NCBI GenBank assembly: GCA_963803755.1
Contig: CAWDNP010000005.1
Coordinates: forward strand, 224,969-288,968
DNA from: CAVUPF01 sp963803755
GTDB taxonomy: Bacteria; Actinomycetota; Thermoleophilia; Solirubrobacterales; 70-9
Length of the DNA: 64,000 nt
Reading direction: 5' to 3'
Both the position numbers and the translations under genes were made by a program. The first letter of the stretch is position 1. Each line of letters starts with the position of its first letter. This document shows, piece after piece, positions 8,680 to 17,554 of this stretch. The notes under the pieces are model-generated. The model searched no databases, had not been told where the DNA came from, and saw only the letters and a program-made list of their open reading frames with translations.

Positions 8680-9650
8680 GGGTCGAGCTGAACGGCGAGG
8701 CGCGCGAGCTGCCCGCGGGCGCGACTCTCGAGGTCGCCGTGCGCGAGAGCGGCGCCGAGCCGGGCGCCCGCGGCGTCGCGGCGGCGCTCGACGGCGAGGT
8801 GGTCCCCCGCGGCGAGTGGCCGGCGACGGAGCTGCGCGAGGGCCAGAGGGTCGAGGTCCTCGCCGCGATCCAGGGCGGCGCCGAGACCTGGGAGCTGGGC
8901 GGGCGCGAGTGGTCATCGCGGCTGATCGCCGGCACCGGCGGCTTCCGCTCGCTCGATCAGATGGAGAGCGCGCTGGCCGCCTCCGGCGCCGAGATCGTCA
9001 CCGTTGCACTGCGGCGGGTCGATCCCGTGGCCGAGGGGTCCGTGCTCGAGGTGCTCGACAGCCTCGGCCTCTTCGCCTTGCCCAACACCGCCGGCTGCTA
9101 CACGGCGCGCGACGCCGTCAGCACCGCGCGGCTTGCCCGCGAGGCATTCGGGACCGATTGGATCAAGCTCGAGGTGATCGGCGACGATCGCACCCTCTAC
9201 CCCGACGCGGTCGAGCTGCTGGACGCCGCCGAGCAGCTCCTCGCCGACGGCTTCACCGTCCTTCCCTACACCAATGACGACCCGGTCCTCGCCCGCCGCC
9301 TCGAGGAGGCGGGCTGCGCCGCGGTGATGCCGCTGGGCTCGCCGATCGGTTCCGGAGCCGGCATCCGCAACCCCTACAACATCGCGATCCTCGCCGAGCG
9401 GGCCGGGGTTCCGGTCATCCTCGACGCCGGGATCGGCACCGCATCCGACGCCGCCCTGGCGATGGAGCTGGGCTGCGACGCGGTGATGGCGGCCAGCTCG
9501 ATCTTCGGCGCGGCGGAGCCAACCGCGATGGCGAGTGCCCTGCGGCGTGCGGTGGAGGCCGGCCACGCCGCCCGCCGTGCCGGCCGCATCCCGGTCCGGA
9601 CCCACGCCGAGGCATCGACCCCGCAGGAGGGCCTGCCAGAGCTGTCTTGA
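8676..9650 (+). CDS. thiG: Fused sulfur carrier ThiS - thiazole synthase ThiG
   Basis: One 324-residue frame starting ATG at 8676. Residues 1-67 are a ThiS ubiquitin-like domain: MRVELNGEARELP, GVAAALDGEVVPRGEW, ending ...AIQGG, the Gly-Gly that is normally the free C-terminus. ThiG follows with no linker: WELGGREWSSRLIAGTGGF, ALRRVDP, the Schiff-base lysine in DWIKLEVIGDD, VMPLGSPIGSGAGI, ILDAGIGTASDAALAMELG, AASSIFGA. Annotated ThiS-ThiG fusions exist in other bacteria, but a lost stop codon by sequence error is a real alternative given the indel-rich surroundings. Under TPP riboswitch control with thiO. Confidence 0.92.
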   Translation: MRVELNGEARELPAGATLEVAVRESGAEPGARGVAAALDGEVVPRGEWPATELREGQRVEVLAAIQGGAETWELGGREWSSRLIAGTGGFRSLDQMESALAASGAEIVTVALRRVDPVAEGSVLEVLDSLGLFALPNTAGCYTARDAVSTARLAREAFGTDWIKLEVIGDDRTLYPDAVELLDAAEQLLADGFTVLPYTNDDPVLARRLEEAGCAAVMPLGSPIGSGAGIRNPYNIAILAERAGVPVILDAGIGTASDAALAMELGCDAVMAASSIFGAAEPTAMASALRRAVEAGHAARRAGRIPVRTHAEASTPQEGLPELS

Positions 9651-9668
9651 CCTACGATGGGCGCCTGC

Positions 9669-9742
9669 GCCCCTGTAGCTCAGTTGGTTAGAGCGGCGGC
9701 CTTTTAAGCCGCGCGGCCCGGGTTCGAATCCCGGCGGGGGCA
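9669..9742 (+). tRNA. tRNA-Lys (anticodon TTT)
   Basis: Full cloverleaf: acceptor GCCCCTG paired with CGGGGGC, D arm GCTC/GAGC, anticodon stem GCGGC/GCCGC with loop CTTTTAA (anticodon TTT), T arm CCGGG-TTCGAAT-CCCGG, discriminator A. CCA is not encoded. It lies in the gap between thiSG and purH. Confidence 0.96.
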
Positions 9743-9771
9743 CTGACTGATTGCCGACGAGTTGAGGGGCC

Positions 9772-11389
9772 TCAGTGTCTGAAGTGGCGGTGCTTGGTGA
9801 AGACCATCGCGACGCCGGCGGCGTTGCAGGCCTCGATCACCTCGGCGTCGCGTTTGGAGCCGCCGGGCTGGATCACCGCGGTGGTGCCGGCGTCGGTCGC
9901 AGCCTGGGGCCCGTCGGCGAAGGGGAAGAAGGCGTCGGAGGCGACGGCTGAACCGGCGAGCAGGGCGTTGGCCTCATCACCGCGGGCGTCGCGGCACTTC
10001 TCGACCGCGAGCCGCACCGAGTCGACCCGGCTCATCTGGCCGGCGCCGATCCCGAGGGTCGCGCCCTCCTTGGCGATCACGATCGCGTTGGAGCGGACGT
10101 GGCGGACCACGGTCCAGGCGAAGAGCATGTCGCGCCACTGCTCCTCGCCGGGCTGCGTCTCGGTAACCACCTCCATCAGCTCTCGCGGCTCGGGGTCGCC
10201 GTCGCGATCCTGTATCAGGAGGCCGCCAAGCACCCGTTTGGCGTCGCGCTCGACCGGGTCGGGAGCGCGGCGCTCCTTGCCGCAGAGGATGCGGATCGCC
10301 TCCTTGCGCTGCAGTACGTCGAGCGCGCCGTCCTCGTAATCGGGCGCGATCAGCACCTCGACGAAGTTCTCGTGCAGTGCCTCGGCCAGCGGAACGCCGA
10401 CCGTCCGGTTGAGCGCGATGACGCTGCCGTAGGCCGACAACGGGTCGCAGGCGAGCGCCTTCTCATAGGCCTCGAGAGGCGTCTTCGCCAATCGCCACCC
10501 CGCAGGGGTTGTTGTGCTTGACGATCACGCAGGCAGGTTCCTTGAAGTCCTCGACCAGCCGCCGCACCGAGTCGAGGTCGAGCACGTTATTGAAGGAGAG
10601 CGCTCGGCCGTGCAGCTTCGAGACGCGCGAGAGGACGTGGCTGCGGATGCCGGCCTCGGAGTAGAGGGCCGCGCGCTGGTGGGGGTTCTCGCCGTAGGAG
10701 AGGTCGAGCACCTTCTCGTAGGCGACCGCGAGGTGCTCGGGGAACTCCTCGTACTCGGCCGAGAACCAGCGGCTGATCGCCGCGTCGTAGCGCGCCGTCT
10801 GGGCGAAGGCCTCGTTGGCTAGCCAGTGGCGGGTCGAGGCGGAGATCTCGCCGCCCGACTCCTCCAGCTCGGCGCAGACCGCGTCGTAGGACTCGGGCTT
10901 GACGATCACGGCGACGCTCTGATGGTTCTTCGCCGCGGCGCGGATCATCGTCGGGCCGCCGATGTCGATGTTCTCGATCGCGACCTCCGGCGCCACGTCG
11001 TGCCCGGCGACGGCCTGCTCGAAGGGGTAGAGGTTGACGCAGACCAGATCGATCGGCTCGATCCCCTCGCGCTCAAGCGTTGCCATGTGCTCGGGATCCT
11101 CGCGCCGTGCTAGCAGCGCCGCGTGCAGCCGCGGGTGAAGCGTCTTCACCCGGCCGTCGAGGATCTCCACCTGCCCGGTGAAATCGGAGACGTCGGTCAC
11201 TTCGAGCCCCGCCTCGCGCAGGGCCGATGCGGTGCCGCCGGTGGAGAGGATCTCGACGCCGAGGCTCGCCAGGCTCTTGGCGAAGTCGGCGACGGCGGTC
11301 TTGTCGGAGACCGAGATCAGCGCCCGGCGCACCCGGATCGCGCCGTCGCTCACGGTCTCTGTTCGGGTGTCTGTGGGCGCCTCACTCAT
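9772..11389 (-). CDS. purH: Bifunctional AICAR transformylase / IMP cyclohydrolase, with one frameshift
   Basis: Carries out the last two steps to IMP. ATG at 11389 overlaps the purN stop by 8 bp. N-terminal MGS-like cyclohydrolase domain: RALISVSDKTAV, LGVEILSTGGTASALREAGL, GRVKTLHPRLHAALLARR. Transformylase domain: LSYGENPHQRAALY, ALSFNNVLDLDS, VKHNNPCGVAIG; after a frame change near 10485-10490, TPLEAYEKALACDP, SNAIVIAKEGATLGIGAGQ, ASDAFFPFADG, AVIQPGGSKRD, MVFTKHRHFRH. Length 3n+1, about 539 codons, normal. A true break here would make the cell a purine auxotroph, so a sequence error is likely. Confidence 0.93.
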
Positions 11390-12005
11390 CAACCACGACC
11401 ACACGGGGATCGCTCTCCTCGATCCTAGCCCGCCCGCCCGCGATCATGCGGATCGCCTCCGGGTAGAGCTGGTGCTCGACGGCGTGGATCGCCTCCTCCA
11501 GCTCCGCCCGGTCCCGGCTTGCCGGGACCGGCACCCGCCGCTGTACGATCGCCGGGCCGGTGTCGAGGCCCTCGTCGACGAAGTGGACGGTGACGCCGGT
11601 CACCTCGACCCCCGCCTCAAGTGCCTGCCCGATCGCGTCGAGCCCGGGGAAGTCGGGAAGCAGCGCCGGGTGGACGTTGACGACACGATTGCGGAACCGC
11701 CGCACGAACGCCGCACTGAGCAGCTGCATGTAACCGGCGAGGGCGACGAGGTCGGCCCCGCGCGACTCGATCCAATCGGCCAGCGCCGCGTCGCGCGCCT
11801 CCCGATCGGCGAACTCCTCGCGGGGGAAGACGGCGGTCTCCACCCCGGCCGCCCGCGCTCGCTCCAGCGCCTGCGCGCCGGGCCTGTCGGAGCCGACTCC
11901 GACTACCTCGACCACCTCGCGCCCGTGCAGCCGGTCGAGGATCGCCTGCAGGTTGGTCCCGGTCCCCGAGGCGAGGACGACGGAACGGAACCTGGCGCTG
12001 CGCAT
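11382..12005 (-). CDS. purN: Phosphoribosylglycinamide formyltransferase
   Basis: Transfers formyl from 10-formyl-THF to GAR. The start MRSARFRSVVLASGTGTNLQ places the folate-enzyme nucleotide loop GTGTNLQ near residue 15; an upstream GTG/ATG at 12038 would add 11 residues. Core: LAGYMQLL, NVHPALLPDFPGLDA (catalytic Asn/His region), GVTVHFVDEGLDTGPAI. About 207 residues, usual length. Overlaps purH by 8 bp; lies 94 bp after purF. Confidence 0.94.
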   Translation of the reverse strand: MRSARFRSVVLASGTGTNLQAILDRLHGREVVEVVGVGSDRPGAQALERARAAGVETAVFPREEFADREARDAALADWIESRGADLVALAGYMQLLSAAFVRRFRNRVVNVHPALLPDFPGLDAIGQALEAGVEVTGVTVHFVDEGLDTGPAIVQRRVPVPASRDRAELEEAIHAVEHQLYPEAIRMIAGGRARIEESDPRVVVVDE

Positions 12006-12099
12006 GTCTGCGTCCTCAGTCTCTCGCGTGCCGAGCATGCCACGCTCCCTGCGTCTTTGACCTGCTTGGCCAGGTTCTGTCTCGGACGTGGACGGCCAT

Positions 12100-13539
12100 T
12101 CAGCCGCTCGCCGCCACCACGGCGATGTCCTCGAGGGCGAACTTGCCGTTCGCCTCCTCGGGGTCCCCGAGCGGGTAGCGGCCGGTAAAGCAGGCGTCGC
12201 AGTGGTCCTCCGCCGGCGTCCCGATCGCCTCGTAGACGCCCTTGATTGAGAGGTATGCGAGCGAGTCGGCGTCGAGCTCGTCGGCGATCTCCTGCACGGT
12301 GCGGTTGTGGGCGACCATCTCCTCGCGAGTCGACATGTCGATCCCGTAGTGGCACGGGTGGCGGATCGGCGGCGCCGAGATCCGCAGGTGGACCTCGTTT
12401 GCCCCAGCGTCGCGCAGCATGCCGACGATCTGCCGCGTCGTGTTGCCCCGGACGATCGAGTCGTCGACGACGACGATCCGCTTGCCGGCGACGATCTCCG
12501 GCAGCGGATTGAACTTCAGCCGCAGCCCGTGCTTGCGCAGCTCCTGCCCCGGCTGGATGAAGGTCCGGTTGACGTAGCGGTTCTTGATCAGCCCGTCATC
12601 CCGCGGCAGCCCCGAGGCGCGGGCGAAGCCGGCCGCCGCCGGGTTGCCGGAGTCCGGCACCGAGATCACCAGGTCGGCCTCGACCGGTGCCTCGTGCCAA
12701 AGGATCTCGCCCATCCGCCCGCGCACCTGCTGCAGCACCTTGCCCTCGAGGCGGCTGTCGGGGCGGGAGAAGTAGATGTGCTCGAAGACGCACATCGCCG
12801 GGCGCCCGGTCTGAACGACCTGGCGGGTCTCCAGCCCGCGCTCGGTCAGGGAGACCATCTCGCCCGGGCGCACCTCGCGCATCAACTCCGCCCCGATGAT
12901 GTCGAAGGCACAGCTCTCCGAAGCGACGACGAAGCGCTTACCCAGCCGGCCGAGCGAGAGCGGACGCACTCCGTGCGGATCGCGGAAGGCGACGATCGCG
13001 TGCTTGGTCATCACCACCGTGGAGTAGGCGCCTTGCAGACGCGGCATCACGTCGGCGACGGCGTCCTCGATGAACTTCCCGTCGTGGGAGGAGAGCAGTG
13101 CCGCCATGATCTCGGAGTCCGAGGTGCCGCGGAAATCGATCCCGCGCTTCTTCAGCTCGTTCCACAGCCCCACTGCATTGGTCAGGTTGCCGTTGTGGGC
13201 GAGGGCCAGCTCGCGGCCGTCGTCGCGCCAGACCGGCTGCGCGTTCTCCCAGGAGCCGCCGCCGGTGGTCGAGTAGCGGACGTGGCCGATCGCCATGTCG
13301 CCCTCCAGGGCGCGCAGCTTCTCCTCGTCGAAGACCTGGGAGACGAGTCCGGAGTCCCGCAGCGTGGTGATGTGCCCGCCCTCGCAGGTGGCGATCCCGG
13401 CCGACTCCTGTCCGCGGTGCTGGAGCGCGTAGAGGCTGAAGTAGGCGAGCCGGGCGACGTCGTGCCCGGGCGCGAATACGCCAAACACGCCGCACTCATC
13501 ATGCGGCCCATCGCGGTCGCTTAGATCCCGCTCGGTCAA
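12100..13539 (-). CDS. purF: Amidophosphoribosyltransferase
   Basis: First committed step of purine synthesis (PRPP + Gln to phosphoribosylamine). I choose the TTG at 13539 (MTERDLSDRDGPHDECGVFG), which puts the nucleophilic Cys at residue 16 behind a short propeptide as in the Bacillus-type enzyme; an upstream frame to 13617 is open but has no family similarity. Ntn glutaminase: CGVFGVFAPGHDVARL, YALQHRGQESAGI, GHVRYSTTG, LAHNGNLTNA. PRTase: PDSGNPAAAGFA, KNRYVNRTFIQPGQ, PRPP loop VVVDDSIVRGNTTRQI. About 479 residues. Confidence 0.95.
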   Translation of the reverse strand: MTERDLSDRDGPHDECGVFGVFAPGHDVARLAYFSLYALQHRGQESAGIATCEGGHITTLRDSGLVSQVFDEEKLRALEGDMAIGHVRYSTTGGGSWENAQPVWRDDGRELALAHNGNLTNAVGLWNELKKRGIDFRGTSDSEIMAALLSSHDGKFIEDAVADVMPRLQGAYSTVVMTKHAIVAFRDPHGVRPLSLGRLGKRFVVASESCAFDIIGAELMREVRPGEMVSLTERGLETRQVVQTGRPAMCVFEHIYFSRPDSRLEGKVLQQVRGRMGEILWHEAPVEADLVISVPDSGNPAAAGFARASGLPRDDGLIKNRYVNRTFIQPGQELRKHGLRLKFNPLPEIVAGKRIVVVDDSIVRGNTTRQIVGMLRDAGANEVHLRISAPPIRHPCHYGIDMSTREEMVAHNRTVQEIADELDADSLAYLSIKGVYEAIGTPAEDHCDACFTGRYPLGDPEEANGKFALEDIAVVAASG

Positions 13540-13638
13540 AAGTTTGAGAAGGCGCGCTTTCCTCGTCTGGGAAGGACGTGACGCGCAGGCGCACTGCCTA
13601 CCCTCGGAGAGTACCAACCGTGTTACCGGCGCTCCGGC

Positions 13639-15798
13639 TCAGGCGCGCAGGGAACGCCATGCCTGCTCGGCCTTCGCCAGCGCTAGGGGAACGCCGCCGA
13701 CGCGAACGTCCTCGCCACCTACCTCGCCGATGACGACGGCTCCCAGCGCCTCCAGCTCCGCGCCCTTGCCGCCGCTGAGGAGGAAGCCGCCTGGACCCTC
13801 TCCGAACAGGGCCTCCTCAGAGGTGCAGCCGCGCTTGAGCAGGGGGGAGAGGTCGGCTCGGCAGCCCAGGCCGGCGGCGATCGCAGACTCGGCCAGGGCG
13901 CAGGCGAGGCCGCCGTCGCTGATGTCGTGGGCGCAGGCGAGGCGGCCGGCGCGGACCGCTTCGCGGACGGTTGCGCAGGCAGCGGCTATCGCGGCGACAT
14001 CGGGCTGGGGGAGGCCCATGTCGAGTTCGCCGCGCAGCTTGGCCAGCTCCGAGCCGGCGAGGGAGGGGGAGAAAGGCCCGAGGATCGCGATTGCGTCGCC
14101 CTCTTTGGCGAAGGCGCTGCCGGCGGCCCGCCCCGGGTCGGGCAGCTCACCGACCATGCCGATGACAGGGGTCGGGTAGATGGGGCCGTCGGGGCCCTCG
14201 TTATAGAGAGAGACGTTGCCGCCGATAACCGGGACGCCGAGGGCCTCGCAGGCGTCGGCGAGACCGCTGACAGCGCGGTCGAGCTGCCATGCCGTGGTCG
14301 GCTTCTCGGGGTTGCCGAAGTTGAGGCAGTTGGTGAGGCCGAGTGGCTCGGCGCCGACGCATGCGAGGTTCTGCGTGCACTCGAGCACCGCCTCGATCGT
14401 TCCCGCGTAGGGGTCACAGGCAACCCGGCGGCCGTTGCCATCGATCGAAACTGCGATCGCGTTGCCCGCCTCGGGGAGCTGAAGGACCGCGGCGTCGGCC
14501 GACTCAGGCCGGCGCACGGTGCGCGATCCGACCACCGAGTCGTACTGCTCGAAGGCCCACCGCTTCGAGGCGACGCTGGGGGAGGAGAGCAGGGCGAGCA
14601 GCGTCTCCTCGGCCGAGGAAACGCGGTTAAGCGACGCCCGGTTGCCGTAGATCCACCCCTCCGGCTCGGCCGGTCTTAGGTCGTAGAGCGGGCAACCGTC
14701 GACTAAGACGTCGACGGGCATGTCGCCGAGCGCCTCGCCGGCGCGTAGCACCCGTATCCGTCCGCTGTTGGTGATGACGCCGATCTCCGCCGCGCCCGTC
14801 TGCCATTTCTCGCAGACCGCCAGCACTTCGAGCATCCGTCCCGGCTCGACCACGCCGAGCATCCGCTCCTGCGACTCGGAGACCATGATCTCGAAGGGCT
14901 CCATATCCGCCTCGCGCAGCGGAACGCGGGCCACGTCGAGGTCGATGCCGACCCCGCCGGCCGAGGCCATCTCTGCGGCCGATGAGGTCAACCCCGCCGC
15001 ACCGAGGTCCTGCAGGGAGACCAGGAGGCCCTTTTCCAGCAGCTCCAGGCAGCACTCCAGCAGCTTGGACTCCTCGAAGGGGTCGCCGATCTGCACGGTC
15101 GGGCGCTTAGCTTCGTCGCCGTTGCCCAGCTCGGCCGAGGCGAGCACCGAGGCGCCGCCGATCCCGTCGCGTCCGGTTGAGGCGCCCATCAGCACGACCG
15201 CGTTGCCGACCCCAGCGGCGGCGGCACGCACCATCTCCTCCTGTCTGGCGATCCCCACGCACATCACGTTGATGAGGCAGTTGTGCTCGTAGGGGCCCTC
15301 GAAGTAGATCTCGCCACCGACCGTCGCCACGCCGATCGAGTTGCCGTAGTGGCCGATCCCGCGCACCGCGCCGTCGAGCAGGAAGCGCGAGCGCTCAGAG
15401 TCCAGCTCGCCGAAGCGCAGTGAATCGAGGATCGCGATCGGCCGGGCGCCAAGCGCGAATACATCGCGCAGGATGCCGCCGACCCCGGTCGCCGCCCCCT
15501 GGAAGGGCTCGACCGCGCTGGGGTGGTTGTGGGACTCGACCTTGAAGGCGACCGCATAGCCGTTGCCGACGTCGACGGCGCCGGCGTTCTCGCCAGGCCC
15601 CATCACCACTCGCTCGCCCTCGGTCGGCAGCAGCCGCAGCAGCTTGCGCGAGTGCTTGTAGGCGCAGTGCTCGGACCAGAGGAGGCTGAACATCGCCAAC
15701 TCGACGTCGTTGGGCTCGCGCCTGAGTTGCTCGACGATCAGCTCATACTCGGAGTCCGTGAGCCCGAGCTCTTGATGCTTGGAGGTCCCGACGCTCAC
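13639..15798 (-). CDS. purL: Phosphoribosylformylglycinamidine synthase subunit PurL
   Basis: Intact 719-residue small-type PurL that works with PurS and PurQ to amidate FGAR. GTG start overlaps the purQ stop (GTGA). Visible: EHCAYKHSRKLLRLLP, VVMGPGENAGAVDVG, the FGAM-synthase motif ESHNHPSAVEPFQGAATG, VGGEIYFEGPY, GASTGRDGIGGASVLAS, QDLGAAGLTSSAAEMA, and in the second half LTNCLNFGNPEKP, GGNVSLYNE and AHDISDGGLACALAE. No truncation or frameshift seen. Confidence 0.96.
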   Translation of the reverse strand: MSVGTSKHQELGLTDSEYELIVEQLRREPNDVELAMFSLLWSEHCAYKHSRKLLRLLPTEGERVVMGPGENAGAVDVGNGYAVAFKVESHNHPSAVEPFQGAATGVGGILRDVFALGARPIAILDSLRFGELDSERSRFLLDGAVRGIGHYGNSIGVATVGGEIYFEGPYEHNCLINVMCVGIARQEEMVRAAAAGVGNAVVLMGASTGRDGIGGASVLASAELGNGDEAKRPTVQIGDPFEESKLLECCLELLEKGLLVSLQDLGAAGLTSSAAEMASAGGVGIDLDVARVPLREADMEPFEIMVSESQERMLGVVEPGRMLEVLAVCEKWQTGAAEIGVITNSGRIRVLRAGEALGDMPVDVLVDGCPLYDLRPAEPEGWIYGNRASLNRVSSAEETLLALLSSPSVASKRWAFEQYDSVVGSRTVRRPESADAAVLQLPEAGNAIAVSIDGNGRRVACDPYAGTIEAVLECTQNLACVGAEPLGLTNCLNFGNPEKPTTAWQLDRAVSGLADACEALGVPVIGGNVSLYNEGPDGPIYPTPVIGMVGELPDPGRAAGSAFAKEGDAIAILGPFSPSLAGSELAKLRGELDMGLPQPDVAAIAAACATVREAVRAGRLACAHDISDGGLACALAESAIAAGLGCRADLSPLLKRGCTSEEALFGEGPGGFLLSGGKGAELEALGAVVIGEVGGEDVRVGGVPLALAKAEQAWRSLRA

Positions 15799-16457
15799 GC
15801 CGCGACCCTGCTCGCGCCTTGGAAGAGGCGAAGTCCGTCGGTTGACCCGCTCAGCTCCTCAACCGCGTGCTCGGGGTGGGGCATCAGGCCGAGCACGTTG
15901 CCGGCCTCGTTGAGGACGCCGGCGATGTCGCGGGCCGAGCCGTTGGGATTCTGCCCGGGCGAGTAGCGGAAGGCGACCTGGCCGTTCGCCTCGATTCCGT
16001 CGAGCAGCATCGCCGGTGCGAAGTAGCGCCCTTCGCCGTGCTTGGCCGGAATCGAGAGCCGCTCGCCGGCGTGGATTCCGGCCGTAAACGGCGACTCAGC
16101 GCCGGTGGCGACCAGCTCGACCTGGCGGCAGATGAAACGCATCTCCGCATTGAGCAGCAGCGCCCCCGGCAGCAGGCCCGCCTCGCAGAGCACCTGGAAG
16201 CCGTTGCAGATCCCCAGCACCGGCCCGCCATCTGCGGCGAACTTCGCCACCGCCTCCATCGCCGGGGAGAAGCGGGCGATCGCCCCCGCCCGCAGGTAGT
16301 CGCCGTAGGAGAAGCCACCGGGGACGACGATCGCATCGACGCCGCCCAGCTCTCGCTCCTGGTGCCAGAGGAGCCGCGCCTCACCGGTCAGCGAGCAGGC
16401 GCGCAGCGCGTCCCGCTCGTCGCAGGATCCGGGGAATTGAAGGACCCCCCAGATCAC
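15795..16457 (-). CDS. purQ: Phosphoribosylformylglycinamidine synthase subunit PurQ (glutaminase)
   Basis: Class I glutamine amidotransferase supplying ammonia to PurL. GTG start overlaps the purS stop by 4 bp. Begins WGVLQFPGSCDERD; oxyanion region VVPGGFSYGDYLRAGAIARF; nucleophile Cys in GPVLGICNGFQVLCEAGLLPGAL; catalytic His in GLMPHPEHAVEEL. 220 residues, normal length. Confidence 0.96.
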   Translation of the reverse strand: MIWGVLQFPGSCDERDALRACSLTGEARLLWHQERELGGVDAIVVPGGFSYGDYLRAGAIARFSPAMEAVAKFAADGGPVLGICNGFQVLCEAGLLPGALLLNAEMRFICRQVELVATGAESPFTAGIHAGERLSIPAKHGEGRYFAPAMLLDGIEANGQVAFRYSPGQNPNGSARDIAGVLNEAGNVLGLMPHPEHAVEELSGSTDGLRLFQGASRVAA

Positions 16458-16678
16458 AGGGTCTGGATCTCGAAGTCCTCAATCAGCGGGTTGGCGAGCA
16501 GCTTCTCGCACAGCTCCGCGAGGCGCTCAGGGTCCTCGGCCTCCAGCTCGACCATGCGCCCGACCCGCACGTGCTCGACTCCCTTAAAGCCGAGCGCCGG
16601 CAGCGCCCGCTCGACCGCCTTGCCCTGCGGGTCGAGGATCCCCTCCTTCGGCCGGATCAGCACGCGGGCCTTTGCCAC
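16454..16678 (-). CDS. purS: Phosphoribosylformylglycinamidine synthase subunit PurS
   Basis: Small 74-residue bridging subunit of the PurSQL complex. The start is the GTG at 16678, whose first base is the last base of the purC TAG, giving MAKARVLIRPKEGILDPQGK; a longer frame extending into purC is not supported. ALGFKGVEHVRVGRMVEL and LAELCEKLLANPLIEDFEI match the family throughout. Confidence 0.94.
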   Translation of the reverse strand: MAKARVLIRPKEGILDPQGKAVERALPALGFKGVEHVRVGRMVELEAEDPERLAELCEKLLANPLIEDFEIQTL

Positions 16679-17529
16679 TAGAAGCTGCGCCCCGTGATCC
16701 GCTCGTAGGCCTCGACGTACTTGGCCCGGGTCTGCTCGACGACGTCGGGCGCCAGCTCGGGCGCGGGCGGGTTGTGGTCCCAGCCGGCCTCGTCGGCCCA
16801 ATCTCGCACGTACTGCTTGTCGAATGAGGGCTGGGAGCGGCCGGGCTCGTAGGTGTCGGCCGGCCAGAAGCGGGAGGAATCGGGGGTCAACACCTCATCG
16901 GCGAGCACCACCTCGGCGCCGGCGTGGCGGCCGAACTCGAACTTGGTGTCGGCGAGGAGGATCCCCCGCGAGGCGGCATGCTCGGCGGCGTGGCTGTAGA
17001 GCTCGATCGAGATCCGTCGCAGCTCTTCCATCAGCGCCCGATCGCCGATCGCCTCCGCCGCCTGCTCGAAGTCGATGTTCTCGTCGTGGTCGCCGATCTC
17101 GGCCTTGGTCGCGGGGGTGAAGATCGGCTCCGGCAGCCTGTCGGACTCGAGCAGGCCCGCAGGAAGCTCGATCCCGCAGATCGACCCCGACTCCCGGTAC
17201 TCCTTCCACCCCGACCCCGACAGGTATCCGCGCACCACGCACTCGACCGGGTACATCTCCAGCTTGCGCACCCGCAGCGCCCGGTCCATCACCTCCTCGG
17301 GCACGTCCTCGGAGAGCAGATGGTTTGGCACGATTTCCCCGGTCGTCTCGAACCAGAAGACCGACATCTGCGTCAGCACCTTCCCCTTGTCGGGGATCGC
17401 CGTCGGCATTACCACGTCATAGATGGAGATCCGGTCCGAGGCGACCATCAGCAGGTCGTTCCCCCACTCATAGATCTCCCGGACCTTCCCGGAGGAGTGA
17501 AGCTTCAAGTCCTGGACTTCGGTGGGCAC
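16678..17529 (-). CDS. purC: Phosphoribosylaminoimidazole-succinocarboxamide synthase
   Basis: SAICAR synthetase joining aspartate to CAIR with ATP. 283 residues, the longer form of the family. Hallmarks: HSSGKVREIYEWGNDLLMVA, DRISIYDVVMPTAIPDKG, VECVVRGYLSGSGWKEY, LPEPIFTPATKAEIGDHDEN, ILLADTKFEFG, LADEVLTPDSSRFW and PSFDKQYVRDW. Starts 26 bp from the divergent P450 gene, so the promoter of purCSQL-F-N-H must lie in or upstream of that narrow gap. Confidence 0.96.
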   Translation of the reverse strand: MPTEVQDLKLHSSGKVREIYEWGNDLLMVASDRISIYDVVMPTAIPDKGKVLTQMSVFWFETTGEIVPNHLLSEDVPEEVMDRALRVRKLEMYPVECVVRGYLSGSGWKEYRESGSICGIELPAGLLESDRLPEPIFTPATKAEIGDHDENIDFEQAAEAIGDRALMEELRRISIELYSHAAEHAASRGILLADTKFEFGRHAGAEVVLADEVLTPDSSRFWPADTYEPGRSQPSFDKQYVRDWADEAGWDHNPPAPELAPDVVEQTRAKYVEAYERITGRSF

Positions 17530-17554
17530 GCACCGATGCTAGCTGCCGTCTGAG

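Noticed and set aside
12307..13524. Plus-strand frame of about 405 codons opposite purF
   Set aside because: Antisense shadow with no recognisable domain.
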